Shown here one piece after another: positions 51,401 to 64,000 of a stretch of DNA of 64,000 nt; the stretch's first letter is position 1; each line of letters opens with the position of its first letter. The notes below the pieces were generated by a model. The model had not been told where the DNA came from. It searched no databases and saw nothing but the letters and a program-made list of their open reading frames with translations. The position numbers and the translations under genes were made by a program. The stretch lies in contig CAMLSD010000011.1 in assembly GCA_946482595.1 (NCBI GenBank), forward strand, positions 1-64,000. Direction: 5' to 3'. Source of the DNA: an uncultured Comamonadaceae bacterium. GTDB lineage: Bacteria; Pseudomonadota; Gammaproteobacteria; Burkholderiales; Burkholderiaceae.

Positions 51401-54333
51401 GGCCTGCGCGGCCAGCGCGGGCAGGTCGACGGCGGGCATCGGGTGCGCCAGGTCCGCGCCGGGCGTGCGCTGCCAGTGCACCGCCAGGCCGAGCGAGTCG
51501 CGTGCAAGGTCCGGGTCGGCGCGGCCGGCGTCCCGCGCGCTGTGGCCGAACGCGTGGAACACCAGCGCCGCCGGGTCGGGGCGGGGCAGCCACAGGTGCT
51601 GGTGCTGCCACGGATAGGCCGGCACCGGGACGACTTGCGCACCCGGGGCCGACAGCGCCGCCCAGTCGACCGGCGCGCCGGCTTCGGCCAGACGGGCCAG
51701 GCCCTCGAGCAGCGCGGCACGCGCGGGGCGGCCCTTGCGCAGGCTGGCCACCACCACGGCCTCACGGCCGCGACGGGCGGCACCGTCGAGCACCGCCGCC
51801 GACAGCGAGGGGTGCGGGCCGACCTCCACGAAGGTCGAGAAACCGGCCGCCAGCAGTTCGTCGATGGCCGGCGCAAAACGCACCGGCTCACGCACGTTGC
51901 GGGCCCAGTAGGCCGCGGCGAAGTCCCCGTCGCGCGACCAGCCGCCGTGCACCGTGCTGACCACCGGCCGTGCGGCGGGCTGCACCACGATGCCTGCCAG
52001 CGCCTGCGCCAGCGGCTCGCACACGGGCTGCATCAGCGCGCTGTGGAAGGCAAAGGCCACCGGCAGCTCGCGCAGGTCCGCGCCTTCGCGCCGCAAGGCC
52101 TCGCTCACCGCCTCGATGGCCTCGGCGCTGCCCGACAGCACCGTGGTGGACGGCCCATTGAGACCGGCCACCGACACCTGCCCCGCCCAGGGCAGCAGCA
52201 CCGCCTGCAGCGTGTCGGCCGCTCGGTCGACCTGCACCATGCGGCCACGGGCCGCACCGGCCTGCATCAGCCGTCCGCGCTGGTGCACGACCCGCACCGC
52301 ATCGGCCAGCGTCAACATGCCCGCGGCATGGGCTGCCGCCACCTCGCCCACGCTGTGGCCCACCACCGCCGCCGGCACGATGCCCCACGACTGCCACAAC
52401 GCGGTCAGGCCGACCTGCATCGCAAAAAGGGCGGCCTGGGCGGCATCGGTGTCCTGGAGCCGGTCCGCGGCGTCGGGGTCACGCAGCAGCTCGATCAGCG
52501 CACCGCCAGCCAGTGCGTCGAAGGCCTGGGCCACGGCCTGCACCGCCTCACGGAACACCGGCTCGGTGTCGAGCAGCTCGCGGCCCATCGTGGCCCACTG
52601 GCTGCCCTGGCCGGTGTAGACGAACACCGGCGCGGCCGGCTGTTCGACCGGCGGGGGCAGGTCGTCGCCGCGCGCTGCGAGGGCGGCGGCCAGTTCGTCC
52701 GCCGTCGAGCCGGTGACGGCCACGCGCCACGGGCCGTGCGAGCGGCGGGCGTTGGCCGTGTGCAGGTAGTCGTCCAGGCTCGACTGCGAAGACGACGGCG
52801 ACTGGGCAGCCAGCTTGACCAGGGCGTCACGGTGGGCCTGCATCCAGGCCTGCCGTGCCGCCGGGCTGCGCGCACCAAGCACCAGCACCCGGGGCCGCAC
52901 CGGGGCCGCCGCAGGTGTGGCCACGCCGGGCGGGGTGTCGGGCGCGCACAGCACCACATGGGCGTTGGTCCCGCCAAAGCCGAACGAGCTGGTGCCGGCC
53001 ACGCGGGGCCCGGCGATGGCCGGCCAGTCGCGGGTCTCCAGCGGCAAGGCCAGCGGCGTGCCCTCCAGCCGGATGTGCGGATTGACCTGCGTGAAATGCA
53101 GGTTGGCCGGGATGCGGCCATGCTGCACGCACAGCATCGCCTTGATCAAGCCGGCGATGCCGGCCGCCGCCTCCAGATGGCCGAGCTGGGTCTTCAGCGC
53201 ACCGAGGTAGCAGGTGTGGTCCGCATCACGGCGCGGGCCGATGACCTCGGCCAGGGCCTCGACCTCGACCGGATCACCAAGCGCTGTGCCGGTGCCGTGG
53301 GTCTCGACCAGGCCCAGCCGGGCCGGGTCCACGCCGGCCATCGCCAGCGCGCGGCGCACCACGGCGACCTGGGCCGGGCCGTTCGGGGCGGTCAGCCCGT
53401 TGCTGGCACCGTCCTGGTTGACGGCCGAGCCCAGGATCACCGCCAGCACCGGGTCGCCGTCACGCTGCGCATCACGCAGGCGCTTGAGCACGACCAGGCC
53501 GCAGCCTTCACCGCGGGCAATGCCGTCGGCCGCAGCATCGAAGGTGCGGCAGCGGCCCTGCGGCGACAGGATCTCGAGCTGGGTGAACAGCAGGCTGGCC
53601 GTGGGCAGCAGCATCAGGTTGACACCCCCGGCCAGCGCCAGGTCGGACTCGCCGGTGCGCAGGCTCTGGCAGGCCTGGTGCACGGCCACCAGCGAGGACG
53701 AACAGGCGGTGTCGATCGTCATCGACGGCCCGCGCAGGTCGAACACATACGACAGCCGGTTGGCCAGGATGGCATGGGCCGAGCCGGTGCTGGCATGGCT
53801 GGCCAGCGCACCGGGCTGGGCCAGCTGCAGCAGGTGGTAGTCGACGCTCAGGCTGTGGGCACCGATGAACACCCCCACCGCCTGGCCGGCCAGGCGTTCG
53901 ACCGGCAGGCCGGCGCGCTCGAAGGCCTCCCAGCCAAGTTCGAGCAGCAGCCGCTGCTGGGGGTCCATCAACTCGGCCTCGCGGGGCGAGATGCCGAAAA
54001 ACGCCGCGTCGAAGGCGTCCACCGCATCGAGAAAGCCCCCGGTCGGCGCCGCGATGCGGTCGCCCGACTCGGCCGGCGCCGACAGGGCCGCACCATCCCA
54101 GCGTTCGGGGGGCACCGGGCCGACGCCGTCGCGGCCCTCGCACAGCAAGGCCCAGAGGTCTTCGGGCGAACGCACGCCACCGGGCAGGCGGCAGGCGGCC
54201 GAGACGATGGCGATCGGCTCGACCGCCGGCGTGGGTGCGGGCACCGCCGGCGCCCGGTCCCGGGCCGCCAGCCGTCGGGCCAGCTGCTCGCGTTGCGCCG
54301 GTGTCAGCCCGGCCAGTCGATCACGCAGGTCGC

Positions 54334-54337
<4 letters not shown>
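48410..54337 (-). CDS. Type I PKS B: KS-AT-MT-KR-ACP
   Basis: A single module of 1975 residues. N-terminal docking helix (LTPAQREQLARRL, 11-23); KS 40-464 with Cys212, His347 and His387; AT 570-855 with GHSVGE and FAFH (about 762-765), malonyl type; C-methyltransferase about 1095-1330 (VLEIGAGTGA 1157-1166); KR 1545-1735 (TGGYGSLG, Ser1685, Tyr1698); ACP about 1845-1925 with GLDSLM. There is no HxxxGxxxxP dehydratase motif between AT and MT, and no ER. Predicted unit: CH(OH)-CH(CH3). This KR lacks the LDD motif (GFEPCAL instead), which suggests an A-type (L-hydroxyl) reductase. The KS has an unusual start, IVSAACRLPGG. The tail LSDEQVRAELL is a docking helix. Overlaps PKS A by ATGA. Confidence 0.92.
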
Positions 54338-60839
<6,502 letters not shown>

Positions 60840-60843
<4 letters not shown>

Positions 60844-61628
60844 ACCGGCGCCTCCAGTTCGGTCTGCGTGTGCCACAGGGGCGACAGCCGCTCGCGCAGC
60901 AGGGCCAGCACCGCGTCGCGCTGCGGCGTCAGGTAGAAGTGGTCGCCCGGCAGCAGCCGCACCAGGCAGTCGGCCCGGGTCTCGCGGCGCCAGGCCTCGA
61001 GGTGGGCCGGCGGCGAGAGGGCATCGGACTGCCCGCCCAGCACGGTGATGGGACAGGCCAGCGGGGGCCGGGGCGGCGGCTGGAAATTCTCGAGGGCGGC
61101 GATGTCGGCGCGCAGGCACGGCAGCAGCAGCGCCATCAGGTCGGCATGCTGCATCACCTCGGGCGGGATGCCGCCGTAGCGGCGCTGGATCTCCAGCACG
61201 AACTCGGCATCGGACAAGTGTTGCAGCGGCGCATCAGGCGAGCGCAGGTGCGCCGGGCGCCGCGCCGACACCACCAGGTGCGCGGGTTGACGCAGATCAA
61301 GACTCGCCAGCCGACGCGCCACCTCGGAGGCGATCACCGCGCCCATGCTGTGCCCGAACAACGCGTAGGGACGGTCCAGCCAGGGGCAGATGGCATCGAC
61401 CACCGCCTCCACGATGGCCGCGACATCGCTCATCGGGGTTTCGCGCAGGCGCTCGGCGCGCCCAGGCAACTGCACCGGCAGCAGCTCCAGCGCCTCGGGC
61501 AGCTCGGCCGCCCAGCCCCGGTAGGCCGAAGCCGCCCCGCCCGCGTGATGAAAGCAGAACAGGCGGGCACGCGGCTGGGCACGCGGCAACGGCCGGTGCA
61601 GCCAACCCTCGGCGATGCGATGCGACAT
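60840..61628 (-). CDS. Type II (editing) thioesterase
   Basis: A 262-residue stand-alone thioesterase, the first gene of the array. Family features: FCFHHAGG (24-31), LPGRAERL (54-61), the nucleophile elbow GHSMG with Ser94, GGQSD with Asp202, and GDHFYL with His230, a full Ser-Asp-His triad. Type II thioesterases remove stalled or wrong acyl groups from carrier proteins. Since neither NRPS ends in a thioesterase, this enzyme might also release product (inference). The ATG at 61626-61628 is chosen because a strong ribosome site, GGGGGAG, lies 9 bp upstream and because the family normally starts here; the extra 59 codons of the longer open frame look non-coding. The stop codon overlaps the GTG of PKS A. 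Confidence 0.92.
60851..60855 (-). promoter_or_regulatory. Ribosome binding site fixing the PKS A start
   Basis: GGAGG on the minus strand, 7 bp before the GTG at 60843, inside the end of the thioesterase gene. It supports the GTG start and translational coupling. Confidence 0.7.
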
Positions 61629-61637
61629 GCAGTACCA

Positions 61638-61644
61638 CTCCCCC
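61638..61644 (-). promoter_or_regulatory. Ribosome binding site of the thioesterase gene
   Basis: GGGGGAG on the minus strand, with a 9-bp spacer to the ATG at 61628. It is the first ribosome site of the array. Confidence 0.65.
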
Positions 61645-61771
61645 AACTGACTTTGAACTACCGGCGCGCTGCAGGCCCCCGGAAGGATCCCACAGCCGCA
61701 GCGGGACGCACTGTGTCTGGCGTCGGATTCACATTGTGTTTCAGACCAGCGGCAGATTCGGCCGCGCGAGC

Positions 61772-61798
61772 GTGTGCCCCCCCTGAATGGGGGCACAC
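61772..61798. terminator. GC-rich hairpin after the Mrr-like gene
   Basis: A perfect 10-bp inverted repeat, GTGTGCCCCC and GGGGGCACAC, around a 7-nt loop. It starts 14 bp past the stop of the upstream minus-strand gene. No T-run follows, so it would be a terminator of the GC-stem type or an insulator between that gene and the array. Confidence 0.5.
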
Positions 61799-61811
61799 CG
61801 GACACCGTCTG

Positions 61812-62393
61812 TCAGGCGCCGAGCGGCAGGCCTTTCAGGGCGGCGGCGAGCTCGGGCCCCTGCATCAGCCGCACACCCTCGCGCGCGGCCAGCTCCGCCG
61901 CCTGCTCCGACACCGGGTTCAGGCATACGTAGACGCAGTGGTCGGCCTCGCGCTTGCGGGCCAGGGCCAGCAGGTCGCGCACGGGCTCGACGCCGGTGCG
62001 GGCGGCCTTCCAGCGCCGACAGGCCACCAGCGTGGTGCGCCCGCCCTGTTGCAGCAGCAGGTCGGCCGCCTGCCCCTGCAGGCGCTCGACCTGGTAGCCC
62101 TGGCGCTCGTAGGCCTGCGCCATCAGGGCACCAAAACGCTCCCAGCTCATGCTGGAGACGGCCTGCAGCGTGTCCTGCACCTGGCGGGTGCTGGGCCGGT
62201 GGGCCTGCTGCCAGGCCGCGATGATGCAGATCACCACAAACGGCAGCGCGCCGGAAGCACCGACCCAGGCATAGGCTTCCGGCAACAGCACATGCGACAG
62301 CACGACCACCGCCACGGCGACCGCACCGCTGACCCACCACGACGAGCGCAGCAACACGGCAAACAGGGAATTGGGGGCCATCTTCAGTTTCAC
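61812..62393 (-). CDS. Mrr-like restriction-endonuclease-fold membrane protein, degenerate active site
   Basis: A 193-residue protein with two predicted membrane segments (about 20-38 and 45-61) followed by a cytosolic Mrr/PD-(D/E)xK-like domain (about 78-175). The fold is recognisable from MSWERFGALMAQAYERQGYQV and the conserved Asp111, but the usual QCK of the catalytic strand reads ACR (124-126). Both Gln and Lys are lost, so nuclease activity is doubtful. The GTG at 62393 is preferred because the next residues (KLKMAPNSLFAVLLRS) fit a membrane-anchored start and GAGGA lies just upstream; ATG 62381 is an alternative. The role is unknown, and there is no methyltransferase nearby to suggest a restriction-modification system. 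Confidence 0.7.
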   Translation of the reverse strand: MKLKMAPNSLFAVLLRSSWWVSGAVAVAVVVLSHVLLPEAYAWVGASGALPFVVICIIAAWQQAHRPSTRQVQDTLQAVSSMSWERFGALMAQAYERQGYQVERLQGQAADLLLQQGGRTTLVACRRWKAARTGVEPVRDLLALARKREADHCVYVCLNPVSEQAAELAAREGVRLMQGPELAAALKGLPLGA

Positions 62394-62560
62394 GGGGAGT
62401 CCTCGATCGGATCGGCAAGGTTGCAGGGTCAGGCGGGCAAAAGCGTGATGTGCGGGGCGAAGTGGCGCCGATTGTCGTCCCACCGGGGCGCGGTGGGGCG
62501 CTACCATCACGTCAAGTGGAGGCTGCTGTGTCCTTCACGTCCCGTGGGGTGAACGTCGCG
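62394..62560. promoter_or_regulatory. Divergent intergenic region
   Basis: 167 bp between the divergent Mrr-like gene and the small membrane protein gene. It probably holds both promoters. I see no clear boxes or repeats in it. Confidence 0.4.
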
Positions 62561-62851
62561 ATGATGGAAAAGATCCTGGCCAGCCTGGGGCTGGTGGTGT
62601 GTGTGGCCCTGCTGGTGCACATGGCCCTGGGTCCGCGGCGGCGCCAGGCCGTGGACGCCGCCGTGGCCCGCGCGCTGCAGGCCCTGCGGCGTACGGCATG
62701 GGGCCTGTGGCACTGGCGCTCGACGCGCGAGACGGCCCGCCGCGAAGCCGACGACGCGATCCAGCGCGCGCGCCAGGGGCGCACCCAGGGCCAGTGGGAC
62801 GGCAATGTCTACCGCCCGCGGTCGTTCAAGGGACCGAAAAAGCCGCATTGA
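62561..62851 (+). CDS. Small single-pass membrane protein, function unknown
   Basis: A 96-residue protein with one hydrophobic N-terminal segment (about 5-24, LASLGLVVCVALLVHMAL), a basic helical region and a basic C-terminus ending FKGPKKPH. I do not recognise a family with known function. The start at the first of two adjacent ATGs (62561) is chosen because the membrane helix follows at once and GGGGTGA lies about 10 bp upstream; the longer frame to 62450 would cover most of the divergent promoter region. It is the only plus-strand gene in the right half of the window. Confidence 0.6.
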   Translation: MMEKILASLGLVVCVALLVHMALGPRRRQAVDAAVARALQALRRTAWGLWHWRSTRETARREADDAIQRARQGRTQGQWDGNVYRPRSFKGPKKPH

Positions 62852-62893
62852 CGCGCCCGGTGCGGGCGGCCACGGCATCAGGGGGTCAGGGGG

Positions 62894-63694
62894 TCAGAGC
62901 GGCGCTGCCGCGGTATCCACCGCGTCCGCCTTCGTCTTGGGCTTGGCCACGGGAAGCAGCCCGTCCGGTGTGCGGACCGACGCCGCGGCGACGGGCTGTG
63001 CCGCCGGGCTGAATGATGAGGCGATCAACCATTGGGCGGCCCAGTAGGTGCCCATCGCCCACAGGTAGGTACCAGGGATCCAGCTCACGAACTGCGAGAC
63101 GGCGATCACGATGTCGGCCGTGACGAACAGCAGGCCGCCGATCGCGGCACGGCGCGCACGGGCCTCATCCGGGGTGCCGCGCGTGCGCCACCACCAGGCG
63201 TCGCTCTGGGCGGACATCAGCCCCAGCGCCGCAAGGTAGACGAAGGCCGGCAGTACCACGGCCTGCGGGGCGCCGGACCACAGGTACATCATCGCGCCCA
63301 CCGCCACGCCGTGCAGCGCATAGGGCTGCCACATGCGCCCGAAACCGATGTTCACCCGGAAGGCGGCCAGATAGCACAGCTGGGTGACGAGAAACAGCGC
63401 CAGCCCGAGCAGGAAGCCGCCCGGCCAGGCCAGTGCGGCGTCGCCCAGCACCGAAAACCCGAGGCCGGCGAGGATCCAGCGCTTGCGTGCGGTGCCGTCG
63501 TCCGGCAGACGCCAGGCGTAGACCATGATCATCAGCGTGGCCAGCGGCTTGCAGACGAACCGCAGCTCCTGCAGGCCGATCCAGCGCGAGGTGCTGGCGA
63601 TCGCCAGGGCCGCACAGACCAGCGCGAGCCAGGGCAGCATCCGGTGCCACAGGGGCGTGGGCGCGGAGGGGCTGGACGGCGAGGCAGGCGGCAT
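62894..63694 (-). CDS. Lysoplasmalogenase (YhhN/TMEM86 family) membrane protein
   Basis: A 266-residue, about eight-helix membrane protein. Family features: RFVCKPLATLMIMVYAWR (about 45-62), FSVLGDAALAWPGGFLLGL with the conserved Asp, and FVTADIVIAVSQF with the second conserved Asp. Eukaryotic TMEM86 proteins cleave the vinyl-ether bond of lysoplasmalogens; the substrate of bacterial YhhN proteins is less clear. Typical members have about 210 residues. The extra length is a non-conserved N-terminus and a 40-residue Ala/Pro-rich C-terminal tail. ATG 63640 is a possible later start. There is no link to the PKS array. Confidence 0.85.
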   Translation of the reverse strand: MPPASPSSPSAPTPLWHRMLPWLALVCAALAIASTSRWIGLQELRFVCKPLATLMIMVYAWRLPDDGTARKRWILAGLGFSVLGDAALAWPGGFLLGLALFLVTQLCYLAAFRVNIGFGRMWQPYALHGVAVGAMMYLWSGAPQAVVLPAFVYLAALGLMSAQSDAWWWRTRGTPDEARARRAAIGGLLFVTADIVIAVSQFVSWIPGTYLWAMGTYWAAQWLIASSFSPAAQPVAAASVRTPDGLLPVAKPKTKADAVDTAAAPL

Positions 63695-63762
63695 GGACGA
63701 TCCGGGAGGTGATCGCGGATTCTAGAAAGCCCGGCGCCCGCCGCATCCTCAATTTGCGGGTT

Positions 63763-64000
63763 TCAGGCCCGAACTCCCCCCAAAGGGGGGGTCGGCACGG
63801 CGCCCAGGCGCAGTTTGTTACGCATCGGCGTCGACCGGCGCAGCACATCCTCGGCCAGCCACAGCGCCGAACGCCAGGCGCGTTGCGCCACGGTGGGCAG
63901 CGGGAGTTGCTGGTAGTCGTCGTTGAAGACCTCGAAGCTGTAGTCGCCACGGTAGCCCAGCCGGTCGAGCCGCAACACCAGGTCGGCGAGCTGGTCGCTG
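63763..64000 (-). CDS. Sugar phosphate isomerase/epimerase (TIM barrel), C-terminal part
   Basis: Only the last 78 codons are inside the window; the gene begins beyond the right edge. The sequence GYRGDYSFEVFNDDYQQLPL is the final barrel strand and loop of the xylose-isomerase-like (AP endonuclease 2 fold) sugar isomerase family, with the metal-ligand Glu of SFEVFND. The tail (PTPPLGGVRA) is encoded by a C6-A3-G7 palindrome. The substrate cannot be deduced from this fragment. Confidence 0.7.
   Translation of the reverse strand, partial: SDQLADLVLRLDRLGYRGDYSFEVFNDDYQQLPLPTVAQRAWRSALWLAEDVLRRSTPMRNKLRLGAVPTPPLGGVRA
63776..63791. repeat. C6-AAA-G7 palindrome at a gene end
   Basis: CCCCCC-AAA-GGGGGGG lies in the last codons of the isomerase gene, just before its stop at 63763. 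The stem could act as a terminator. It resembles the C-run/G-run hairpin at 61772-61798. Confidence 0.5.

Larger units (their letters stand above)
61629..61811 (-). promoter_or_regulatory. Probable promoter region of the PKS/NRPS array
   Basis: The only non-coding stretch upstream of the twelve-gene array. It holds the thioesterase ribosome site and, at its far end, a strong hairpin. No convincing -35/-10 pair or known operator could be picked out by eye. Placing the promoter here rests on position alone, since every downstream gap is under 30 bp. Confidence 0.5.

Noticed and set aside
60844..61119. 92 extra N-terminal codons for PKS A
   Set aside because: They overlap the thioesterase gene out of frame and look like shadow coding; the GTG at 60843 has a ribosome site and a GTGA overlap.
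61629..61805. 59 extra N-terminal codons for the type II thioesterase
   Set aside because: The added sequence is Cys/Arg/Ser-rich and non-conserved, covers the hairpin region, and ATG 61628 has a strong ribosome site.
61629..61811. A quorum-sensing lux-box-like operator upstream of the array
   Set aside because: CCTGACAG...TGTC near 61800-61816 is only partly palindromic and overlaps the stop codon of the upstream gene; no LuxR-type gene is in the window.

Overview
The window is about 64 kb of very GC-rich DNA, with no rRNA, tRNA, CRISPR array or insertion sequence that I can see. Gene content and protein style point to a betaproteobacterium of the order Burkholderiales: a methylmalonyl-CoA mutase next to a PrpR/RamB-type regulator, a YhhN lysoplasmalogenase, and an Mrr-like membrane protein. 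The genus cannot be fixed from the sequence.

Layout. (1) 1-2819: the 5' part of a methylmalonyl-CoA mutase gene (minus strand) and a divergent XRE-family short-chain fatty acyl regulator (plus strand), separated by a 187-bp control region carrying two divergent pairs of 9-bp-periodic TTGCGAA-type sites. (2) 2837-61628: one unbroken minus-strand array of twelve genes, nearly all with 4-bp overlaps or gaps under 30 bp. In transcription order it holds a type II thioesterase, seven single-module type I polyketide synthases (A to G here), two NRPS proteins (H and I) and two alpha/beta-hydrolase-fold proteins. (3) 61629-64000: the upstream gap likely to hold the operon promoter, an Mrr-like membrane protein, a small membrane protein, a lysoplasmalogenase and the 3' end of a TIM-barrel sugar isomerase gene.

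How the array works (inference from domains). A: KS-AT-DH-ER-KR-ACP. B: KS-AT-MT-KR-ACP. C: KS-AT-DH-ER-KR-ACP. D: KS-AT-MT-ACP. E: KS-AT-DH-MT-ER-KR-ACP. F: KS-AT-DH-MT-KR-ACP. G: KS-AT-DH-ER-KR-ACP. H: docking-C-A-PCP-C-PCP. I: docking-C-A-PCP-C-A-PCP. Gene order, docking tails and the lack of an N-terminal docking helix on A agree on the order A to I. The expected product is a multiply C-methylated, largely reduced polyketide acyl chain joined to a short peptide that ends in Gly-Gly.

Odd points: no loading module; no C-terminal thioesterase; a C-PCP module without an adenylation domain; a Lys2-like adenylation domain in H; altered KR catalytic residues in C, E and F; and a pair of exosortase-A-type hydrolases, one with Cys and one with Arg at the nucleophile position. 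No transporter, phosphopantetheinyl transferase or dedicated pathway regulator lies in the window. I do not recognise the assembly line as one for a known compound.
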